From Ptychodera flava (lineage: Eukaryota; Hemichordata; Enteropneusta; Ptychoderidae): DNA of 64,000 bases. The notes beneath the pieces were generated by a model, which was not told where the DNA came from, did not search any database, and saw only the letters and a list, made by a program, of their open reading frames with translations. Where the stretch lies: positions 19,169,783 to 19,233,782 of the forward strand of contig NC_091943.1 in NCBI RefSeq assembly GCF_041260155.1. The letters run 5' to 3'. Position 1 is the stretch's first letter, and every line of letters starts with the position of its first letter. The translations under genes and the position numbers were made by a program. Shown here piece after piece: positions 55,746 to 64,000 of this stretch.

Positions 55746-57552
55746 TGTGAAAGAACATAGTTGTTATTTTTTAAGACGTAGGCGAATTTATCATTTATCC
55801 GTCATCGGGTAGTGTCACTTCGGCATTCTTCGGATATAAAACTGAGTAGCGTCATTTTCAGCGTCAGCTAGGATGAGGATGACGCTAACTTTACGCCCGT
55901 TAAAACGTGTTGCATAATAACTTGTGTTTTAGGGAACGAGCACAATTAACGGCGGGGGGGGGGGCTGGAAGAGAAAATATGTGGTGCAAAAATTTTTTAC
56001 AGGCCCCCCCCTAACACCAGCAAAAATTTTAGTGGCCCCCCCATCACCGGCAACAAAATTTTTGTGGCCCCCCCCCCCCGAAAAAAAAGAAAGATTACAT
56101 GGGTACAAAGTTGTACACATATATATAATCCTTATAACTTTTAATATATGCTTTAGTGAAAACAACATTCTTGCATTCTTGAAATAAATAATAAACAAAT
56201 AAATATATAAATAATAAACAAAATAACATATGTTCAAGCTTTACTACTTGTAACACCTACAGCTAGCTTATAGAACAGGAATGCCTGTCAGTACCATGTG
56301 AAATTAGCATTCACATGGCTAGTTGGCATGGCTAACTGTATGTGCATAGGGAATAGGCAGTTAGGCAGTACACATTCATTTCAGCTAGCCATTCACATAA
56401 ATGTGAACGAATGGTTATTTGAATAACGAATGGTTATTTTGAACTGTTCACATGTATGTGAACGAACGGTTATTTTGAATGCACATATGAATGACAGGGT
56501 CATCCTGGCAGAAAAAGAGCACCATGAAAAGTACTGATTTGACACCAGATTTTACTTTTATTGATGTTGCTGGTACGAATTTGGTAAACATTGTTACATT
56601 TGCATGTTTGCAAGGTGTAAGCAAATATCAAATAAGTGAAATCAAATTCCAGTGAAATCAAGTACTTTTTACACAGGCTCTTTTAGTGTACATGTATTAT
56701 ATGATACAATTGGTTAGAGATGTAATTTAACCATATTTGGCCTAAAACTAAGACAGGCCAAACAGAGTTAAAAGCAACTCAGACTCACCTGATCACAGCA
56801 AACACAAGCAGACTCACCTTTCCAAACGTTCAAAATAAAAAGCACAAAATAGGCCTATATCTGTAAGTCTGATGACCAATTTAATAAATTTTTGGCTTCA
56901 ACAAATTTCATAGACACAGTGAAAAGTGATTTAGTCAAAGATTAGTTTTTAAAAGAGTTCATTTAGCTCTGGCCAAGTCTCGTCTTTCATGTCCTATTTT
57001 GTTTGAAATTTGATATTGAAGACTTCTTTAGGTAGGTCATGATTATTCTTGCCGAATTTTTCTTGGGCCTTGGCTGATATGCACACTGAAATGAAACAGA
57101 AAGAAGAGAATGAACTTAGCAACATTTATTAAGACAACAAATTTACAATACAGTTTCAGAACATGTGTGTGATTTGTTACATACACATAGAGGAATTTTT
57201 ACATGCATCTTTGCGAGTGCAAAATTAACACATTAAAAGTGTAACATATCTAGAAATGTATTGGGCTTGTGTAAGTTGTATTGACTTGACTAGTTGTTGC
57301 CACTGGCCCTCAAGCTCAGGTTAAAAATGTCGGGCCATATACAAAGCCAAGCTTCCCAGGGAAACATCGATGTGCAGAGAAAAGCCTCTCTATAAGGCAT
57401 ACTAATTTCGTAATTGCCCTTTATAAATATGCATTTCAAATACTTACCGGATCAATGGAAAATTATCGTCCACGGCGACTTGCTATCTCGGTCACTGCAT
57501 CCAACAATGTCGCGGGGAAATGTCCACCGAAACATACATAGACCTAACTCAC

Positions 57553-57613
57553 TTGCTGTTTTGACTAAAAATGTGTCGTCACTGGGGGAAGAAATGACTG
57601 AGAAATCAGCCAT
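57553..57613 (-). CDS. Candidate first exon, leftward, inside the 3.8-kb element
   Basis: ATG at 57613 opens MADFSVISSPSDDTFLVKTA up to donor GCAA|GTGAGT (intron from 57552). A divergent partner starts at 58143. Both begin Met-Ala-Asp and both end at GTGAGT donors. I recognise no domain, and downstream exons were not found. Confidence 0.35.
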
Positions 57614-58142
57614 AATTCGTAAGATTCAGCTGGAGATTTGAACAGCCGTTAATACTTGAAAAAACTATGCGTTATCTCATTTGAGAGATGCAACGCATAA
57701 TGTGTCCGATAACGATCGCGTGGGAACACAAAGCATTGGTCAAATTCGAAAGGTCAAGGGTCGTGACCGTCGCAAAATTTGACATTTCAAGTACGCGTAA
57801 ACTGTTCTTTTAGATTTTTCTAATAAGCAAAAAATGACTTTATATGAAGAGATCAGTTAAAATACGGAAGTCCAGCACACTAAGCCAGCACACTAAGTGA
57901 ACCCCGTTGCAATACTGATCAGCCTTGTTAAATTCCAGCATACTCATTTACGGGACCCTTACGTTCATACCCTGTTGCGTGCCGTCCACTCTCGGAAACG
58001 CAACTCTTTCCAAAGTCACGACATCATACATCGTCAGAACCGTTAGTCGATCCGGCTCGATTTTTGAACGGTTTGGGGATGAACAGTACCTGTACTGCGT
58101 TTCCATTAAGTTTATGTAAGTTGTGATCGCGAAAGTTTTACA

Positions 58143-58220
58143 ATGGCAGATGCAGAACCTTCGCAAGTGTGTTCGTCGTTGTGTGATGATCTGACAAAAT
58201 TTATTGACAGATCCAACCAT
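58143..58220 (+). CDS. Candidate first exon, rightward, inside the 3.8-kb element
   Basis: ATG at 58143 opens 26 codons, MADAEPSQVCSSLCDDLTKF and IDRSNH, ending exactly at donor CCAT|GTGAGT. The 529 bases separating it from the leftward exon could be a shared promoter. Harbinger elements characteristically carry two genes (transposase and a Myb-like protein), so these may be relics of that pair; this is inference. Confidence 0.4.
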
Positions 58221-59762
58221 GTGAGTACCTTTCAATAGAATGCAGGTTCCGATCATATTGAATATTAGCGGTGAACATGTGTTAATTATTTCACATTTTG
58301 AAAATAAAAATAAACGATGTTTAAAATTTGATCTGTGCTGATTTATCTGATTTAATTTACTACTCACAGACGTTCGCAGCCATCTGCATTACTCCCCTCT
58401 TGTCATATTCATTGGTTATGCTGAAAATCCTGGTCTCTTTTTTTGAATGGAGATGAATTAAATTAATTCTAACTATATTTAAGGGATAGTCTGTAACTTC
58501 ATAATTTTGGCAGAAATTTTGTTCTTCGTACATCGACTACAGGTTTTTCTCTCTTTTCAAAATCATGTTAGCCAGTATTGCAAATGTTATTCTATTTTCT
58601 AAAACACGTTCAAATGTCCAGTGTTCACAACCTGTATTATGTAAAGTCAGCATTGTTATTGTTGGTAAACACATTTTGGTCTGGACTAAACTTTAATTGA
58701 ACACAATAACACGTGGACTTTTATAATATACATGCACACAAAGTGTATGTTGGTTGTATTGATAATATCAACGAGCTAATTCAACTTAATTTGTGAACCA
58801 ATAAAGTAATACATAACAAAAATATTAACAAAATCAAAAACTTACAGCTTTACACTGTCACTTTAAAATGGCAAACCGTTGCTTCTGTATCCACTAAATA
58901 TTTAAGTCTGAGAACAATTTAACTGGTAACCAGTGCATGTGACCCATGTGACATTTCTATGTGCAAACATGAGTAATTTCACCTGAAAAACTTAACTCAA
59001 GTAAAAACAACTCTACACATGAGTGCTGCCTAATTTATTTAAATTAAATAGACAATAGGGATATGAAAACATGAGAATTGACAAACAAGTCAGTCCTTGG
59101 AGTTTATTAATGCATGTCTAAATTTTTACTGCCACATGTGTAAGCTACCATTCAATCCATTGACAATCTTCCCTTCTGTCATGAATTCAATAGGACTGCT
59201 AATGAATGGTTACTTCACATGGCTGAGCCTGATTTCACATGCATAGCTTGTGATGAATGTTCAAATTTTAACATGTCGTATTTCCAATACTGGCATGTGG
59301 CAGGTTGGCTGCTATGGACTGCCTATTTTCCCTCAAATAGCCATGCCACCTGTTCCACACAGTTATGTGGACTGGCTAATAGGCAGTTCAGTTTTGTAAG
59401 GGAATATACTTGTCAGTATTGTGTTTGCTATTTTAATCATAATATTGCTGATTTTACACAGAACAACTGCATTGTGAGGTTCAAGACTTGGTATTTCATC
59501 ACGCTACAAGAAGTTTAACAAGGAACTCCAACCTCAACAAGGAACAAAAATGCTGAAAAATATTCTCTGTCTGTCATGGTGTAAAAAATTTTGGTGGCCC
59601 ACCCCTTACCTTCCTTGGAATTTTCATGGCCCACCCCAAGAACACTCATTTCTCTTCCGCCCCCCCCCCCCCGCCGTTAATTGTGCTCGGTCCCTTATTA
59701 TAGACGAAAGAACCGCACAAGTCTTAGCATCTTTGGAGTCTACTTTTCGATTTCATTATCAG

Positions 59763-59915
59763 GGGATAGCGCGAACGCAGTCCCCCACTACCAGAAATTA
59801 TGCACCCGAGTCACCCACATTTGGGGTGATCGCAAGGGTCAACCCGCCCGGAGTGCAATGGACAGGCCTCGCCCTGGAGGAACCGCCTACGTGATCACGG
59901 TTACCTCTGTGCCAG
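59763..59915 (+). CDS. Isolated candidate internal exon, unknown gene
   Basis: Acceptor ATTATCAG|GG and strong donor GCCAG|GTAAGT bracket 153 bases with one open frame: DSANAVPHYQKLCTRVTHIW, GDRKGQPARSAMDRPRPGGT and AYVITVTSVP. The stretch is GC-rich against its AT-rich surroundings, which suggests selection on protein. It lies 66 bases beyond the right end of the 3.8-kb element. No companion exon or family was recognised. Confidence 0.4.
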
Positions 59916-60284
59916 GTAAGTATGCCTAATATCACTGTTACATAAACTTTATACCCATGTGTACCGAACTTCATGGTCGGTTGGCACTATGAAGGGATAT
60001 TAACTACTGCGCATGTGCAGACTTGTCTGTTCGAAAAACCTATTTACAGCACCAGCTGTGTAAAGATTACGTTTTGATTAAGCATAGAACACTTTATAGT
60101 GATTAATAAATAGTTGTAGATAAGATCTCCAAACGATACATGCTACAGCACTGTTACGCCTTTATATTGGACTCTGCAAATCCCCATGGCCTCGTTTGGT
60201 CTAATAAAATTTGCATATGAATGCTTGTGGAGACGAGACGTCCGCTTCCGGAATGGGAGGTGGCTGGGAACATCCATAACTATG

Positions 60285-60831
60285 GGTCCACATCACCACA
60301 GGTACAAAACCAACTGCTGGGACCACAGGGGAAAGAAATCCGTCCGTGGGGTGAGGAGGGAGGGTTTTTTGTGCAAAAGTTTACCTTATTTGATTTTATT
60401 AATTTTGACTGTGATATTTTAAAAAATAGTTCGACTCCACACCGTCTGACTGCTTTATATATTACCGACAAGTCCTTTTCTCCTCTCTAACTTGTGTACA
60501 CACCACTGTAATTGCTCCGAAAACATTGCCAACTTGCTAATCCGCTGTCCGTATCAGCGGAATAATTGACTCAATCAATTAATCCGCTGATACGGACACC
60601 GGATTAGCAAGTTCGGAACAATCACAGGGGTGTATACACAAGTTGGAGAGGAGATAAGGACTTGTTGGTAATATATAAAGCAGTCAGACGGTGTGGAGTT
60701 GAAATCTTTATTTGAAATATCACATTCAAAATTAATAAAATCAAATGAGGTAAACCGTTGCACCAAAAAACCTTCCGTGCCCACCCCTGGGGACTGATTT
60801 CTTTCCTCTGTGCTGGGACCTCCATGTGGAC
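60285..60831. mobile_element. 547-bp giant hairpin with about 270-bp arms
   Basis: The right half is an imperfect reverse complement of the left for nearly its whole length: outer GGTCCACAT and GGACC..., GAAAGAAATC, CACACCGTCTGACTGCTTTA, TATATTACC, and central AACTTGCTAATCCG and TGTCCGTATCAGCGGA all recur inverted. The axis is near 60558. No coding frame. Arms diverge by point changes and small gaps. Confidence 0.9.
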
Positions 60832-60877
60832 ATGAGGCATGTACATGACAGCTCGACGGCTCGTGATTCAGAACACA

Positions 60878-60978
60878 GCATGCGACACGCGATCGGTACT
60901 GATTCACACAGAGAAGCTTTATCTGTTTGCCAAGTTTACTGTGAATCAGTACCGATCGCAAAGCGACGTGTCGCATGC
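60878..60978. repeat. 101-bp inverted repeat
   Basis: GCATGCGACACG, then GCGATCGGTACTGATTCACA, answer TGTGAATCAGTACCGATCGC and CGTGTCGCATGC, with about 40 bases between. It lies 47 bases from the giant hairpin but is unrelated in sequence. Confidence 0.88.
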
Positions 60979-61675
60979 CTTTAAGTTCTAATATTATAAG
61001 CACACACACGATTAAAGCATCGTGATTGAATAACAACAAAAAGGTATGTATCATATACTTGCCATAGATTGATTCACAGTTTGAACCAGCCATGATGAGA
61101 CTCTTGAAGTACTGTACCGCATTCATTTTGTGAGACCGAGCAAACAGCAGTAGACTGCTAGCCGTAGCAATTTTGCAGTCATTGAGTTTCCAATTGAGGC
61201 TCGCCTTGACGTACCTTTTTAAAAAATTAAAAAAAAATTAAGTAAGGTTTTGATAGAATAATTTGTCATTGCAAATTAGATGTAATACCCCTATTTTCAT
61301 TTTGTTCTGTAAGCCATTTAACGTTGGTTATAAATTTTCTAGAATGAAAAAAAATCTTTGCTATTGAAATAAAATAAACATCATGCTTATGCTTACTTTC
61401 ATACCTGAAGCCCCTGTAAAGACTTTATATACTTCCTGTCATCCATTGTGAAATAACAATGCTGATGCACTTAGTGTCATACAAATGTGTGAATGTTGCT
61501 AGCTGAGAAACAATAGTTTTTGTAACACAACTCACAATAATTATAGATTCCCTGTCTGGAAACATCCTTACTTCCAAATTTTGATTTAAAATTAATCACA
61601 AATTTCAAATTATCAAACTAATTTTATCTGCAAACAGGGTTATAATTCATTAAGATTTCACACTTACAAACTTAC

Positions 61676-61949
61676 TGCAGCTGGTCAAAACTGATTGAAC
61701 ACGGTGCCCTTTTGTTCCATTCATCAAGAATTGAACTCCAGGTAAGTGACGTCAGGTCATCTGGCCCACATCCTCTGAGGATAGACTTATTCTTGTCAGA
61801 ACATAATTTCTGACATTCGCTTGCAGCTTCGTACACCACTCTGTTGATTACTTCCTCTTAACTTCCGGACACACCAGTATTTCTGACGCAAACTTCTTGA
61901 AATTTCGTCTCACAAGTGACTTCAAGATCATTAAGTCTTCAATTGTCCG
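61676..61949 (-). CDS. DUF6589-like gene, exon 2 (copy 2)
   Basis: Between acceptor GTCAG|CGG and donor CTGCA|GTAAGT it encodes RTIEDLMILKSLVRRNFKKF and ASEILVCPE, KLCSD and KNKSILRGCGPDDLTSLTWS, SILDEWNKRAPCSISFDQLQ. One slip lies near 61860 (CCTCTTAAC, one T short of copy 1). It preserves the ancestral tail that copy 1 has lost. Confidence 0.72.
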
Positions 61950-62310
61950 CTGACATGGTAACATTTTCATTTTTGGCTCTTGATTCAATTTCAGCTGACA
62001 CTGGTAAATGTACAGTGTAAAGGGGTTGACGTTGAAGACAAATCCGTGTAACAGTTTTTAATGGTTGGCTTGAACTTCATTTGTATGGTTATTAACGTTG
62101 AGCGATAAAATCAAGTAATAAATATAAACTGGAAAAATAAACTAAACTCACTTGTACTGCGTCATCTCTGAAAAGCTGCGCTGTTGAACGCCTGCTTTGG
62201 TTTTCCTTGACAGTCGCCCTATGCCGTTTCGAGGATGGCGAAGTTATTTGCGAAAAACGTTTGCTACGTGTAGCGGCTCGTTAGCCAGACAGGAGTCTTC
62301 CACTACCTAC

Positions 62311-62677
62311 CTGATTTCGGAAGCATCCGGCTGCCCGAACAGCAGGCAGGCCTTGGCAAGTGAAGATGCGTGTAGTCACATTGGGCAAAACGCCGCGGCG
62401 GGATTTGAGATTTCTTTCCAGTGCGTCCATTTTCGCCCGACCAGCATACAAACTTTGCACGTTGTCGTAGCATCTCTTGCAAATACTGGATCCTTTATGT
62501 AGATCCGGCGCCAGGCTGATTGTAAATTTGCTGCAACTTCTGATGAATGTCCGTAGTATCAGAAAAGATAGATCGTCTTTTCCTTGCGTCCAATGTGTCA
62601 CCGCAAACTGCGCATTCAGTCAACGTCAACGAGAACGATCCCAGAATTTTCTTCGTAGGTGTTGCTTTTAACGCCAT
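62311..62677 (-). CDS. DUF6589-like gene, exon 1 with N-terminal Cys cluster
   Basis: ATG at 62677 opens MALKATPTKKILGSFSLTLT, then ECAVCGDTLDARKRRSIFSD, and, after a slip near 62510, DLHKGSSICKRCYDNVQSLY and AGRAKMDALERNL, with donor ATCAG|GTAGGT. CxxC pairs spaced in this way suggest a treble-clef zinc-binding domain. The only surviving copy of exon 1 lies here, 9 kb from the main body of the gene. Confidence 0.68.
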
Positions 62678-62792
62678 GTAAGAATATAGAACCAAAATTC
62701 ACATGAGGAAAATCTCCATGAAACTCAACAACTTGCAAACTCCCAAACGCGATCTTGAACGCTAACGCAGTGCGATAGTAGTGCGCTCTCAC

Positions 62793-62857
62793 GTCTTTGT
62801 GTTCCCGGCGTTATACGGCCTGTGGTGGAGGCCGTATAACGCCGGGAATACACAGAC
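62793..62857. repeat. 65-bp nearly perfect hairpin
   Basis: GTCTTTGTGTTCCCGGCGTT and ATACGGCCT pair with AGGCCGTAT and AACGCCGGGAATACACAGAC around a seven-base loop, with only two or three mismatches. It lies about 115 bases upstream of exon 1 of the minus-strand gene, so it could sit in its promoter. Confidence 0.92.
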
Positions 62858-63224
62858 ATGTACGCAGGGCTGGCTCTCACGTTGTGATGTTTCGATTTTA
62901 GTCAATTTATGCAATCCCCGATGCCACATGTTCGAGATCCCACTGTCTCGGCAAAGCTGTGATTGACAGATATTGTCATGACTATCGGAGTATTATGCAT
63001 GCAAATGAAGTTGGATGACGAATATTTAATTTTAATAGATCACTGGGGAAGTTTGCATATATCATGTATATCGGCAGGATTTTGACATGTACGGGCGTGG
63101 CTTTTTTTCTGTGTTGCAGCCGGCTAAATCATGTACAGTCGTTAGGGGGCGGAGGTACGGAGCGCCCGCACACGCGACTGAGCTTTTACAGTCTAGTGGA
63201 AGGACTGTGTTGCGAACCAGTTCT

Positions 63225-64000
63225 TCCTCTGAAACATGGTCATCTTGCTCCTCAGTAGCTTCCTATAGTTTGAAAATTGACTATTTTGGTTTCCTGGCTT
63301 CCCTTTCTACTGCGTGGTGAAATGCCTACGGTACATTCACCCCACCAAACATCATGCATATCTCATGATTTACAATTGATTTTGACAAGCTGAGAAGCTG
63401 TTTGCAAAATGCAGTGAACTAAAATGCTGTGAAAAAAAACCCTGACGTGGCCTGCATCTGTTTACCTTGATCTTAAAAGCAAATATAACTTTCTGTCTTG
63501 ACAAACAATACCATAGTTTCAATGTTTTGCATATTTGTGTTTTTAGAGCAATTGTTGCCTTTTTTTGATCAAATATCTATTTCTCTGTAGCAGCATGTCC
63601 AAATTGATTGGATGTGTATAGATGTGGTGAAATTTCAATAATTGTCTTTTTAGGGCAATTAATGCCATTCATGGTCAAAAAATCTGTATTCTCTGAAAGG
63701 GCTTGTCCAATTTCTTTGAAATTTGCTACATAAGTCCCTTAAGATTTGTTTTAATCATGCTCTTTTTGTGGTGGAAAAATTCTTCAGATAATTGTCATTT
63801 AGCATTTGCTACACACAAACGATTATTCATGCAGATTTATTCAGTATTTGCTATCGAGAAACTTTCAAAAGTTCAACCATTTTGTGTGTTTTTGTGTCGG
63901 GATTTGTTGGATAGATGGCATTCTACGTAGTGTATTGTTGAATGTTAAAAAATGTGTTGCTGTTGTTTTTGAGGCTGATTTTTGAGAAAAAAGAATTGAA
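63225..64000. mobile_element. Partial, rearranged copy of the left interior of the 5.8-kb element
   Basis: CTTCCTCTGAAACATGGTC onward matches 29920-30110. A block matching 30690-30795 comes next, and then sequence matching 30105-30560. The order is therefore shuffled relative to the copy at 29.6 kb. The window ends inside it, so whether it also carries a tRNA-like array cannot be seen. Confidence 0.85.

Larger units (their letters stand above)
55932..59694. mobile_element. 3.8-kb Harbinger-like element with TTA target duplication
   Basis: Terminal inverted repeats of about 45 bases, GGGAACGAGCACAATTAACG and GGGACCGAGCACAATTAACG (complement of right end), each continue into a long G run and GGAAGAGAAA. 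TTA flanks both ends (55929-55931, 59695-59697). Repeats of AAAATTTTNGTGGCCC lie near both ends in direct orientation. The interior is mostly AT-rich and holds two divergent short candidate exons but no DDE transposase frame. Superfamily inferred from target length and end sequence. Confidence 0.85.
61254..63136. repeat. Segmental duplication, copy 2 (partner 52255-53650)
   Basis: Same order as copy 1 but with the first exon of the DUF6589-like gene retained and without the palindrome in exon 2. The homology runs on to 63225 (matching 55620-55745). Confidence 0.88.

Overview
The window is eukaryotic: long introns, GT-AG exons, abundant microsatellites, LINEs and many small inverted-repeat transposons in an AT-rich background. 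It suggests a marine invertebrate animal, probably a deuterostome (hemichordate, echinoderm or cephalochordate). That placement is inference from the gene content and repeat style, and no lineage-diagnostic locus is present.

Region 1 (1-25 kb) is dominated by one recognisable plus-strand gene, a pappalysin (PAPP-A/PAPPA2-type secreted zinc metalloprotease). I can trace 17 exons from a signal peptide at 3727 to a stop near 24945. In order they encode a laminin-G-like domain, two LNR modules, the HExxHxxGxxH catalytic domain with Met-turn, a fibronectin/lectin-like middle region, a series of complement-control (CCP) modules and a last LNR. The exons sum to about 4.84 kb, close to the roughly 1,600-residue vertebrate proteins from memory. 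About ten reading-frame slips interrupt otherwise conserved exons. Most are explained by one missing or extra base in a short homopolymer, so I favour sequence error over pseudogenisation. A TATA box and initiator lie just upstream. Introns hold microsatellites, small hairpins, mini-transposons and a decayed copy of one exon.

Region 2 (25-46 kb) holds no recognisable gene and is nearly solid mobile DNA. It contains a foldback at 28.7 kb and a 300-bp long-TIR element at 29.0 kb. Next is a 5.8-kb TTA-flanked Harbinger-like element (29596-35368) that carries a 13-unit tandem array of about 322-bp tRNA-like monomers with pol III A and B boxes. A 5.9-kb giant inverted array of about 400-bp monomers follows (36071-41995), and then a 1.9-kb TIR element with about 147-bp internal repeats.

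Region 3 (46-64 kb) carries a minus-strand gene of a repetitive family that I recognise as DUF6589-like. It is split into exons between 49.36 and 53.0 kb. A TTAA mini-transposon interrupts it, and at its 3' side it is fused to a truncated LINE with zinc-knuckle ORF1 and AP-endonuclease remains. A second copy of its 5' exons lies at 61.3-63.1 kb. Between the two copies lie a CR1/L2-type LINE fragment, a 3.8-kb TTA-flanked Harbinger-like element holding two divergent candidate first exons, an isolated candidate exon and a 550-bp giant hairpin.

I saw no LTR retroelement, Polinton, rRNA gene, functional tRNA gene or CRISPR.
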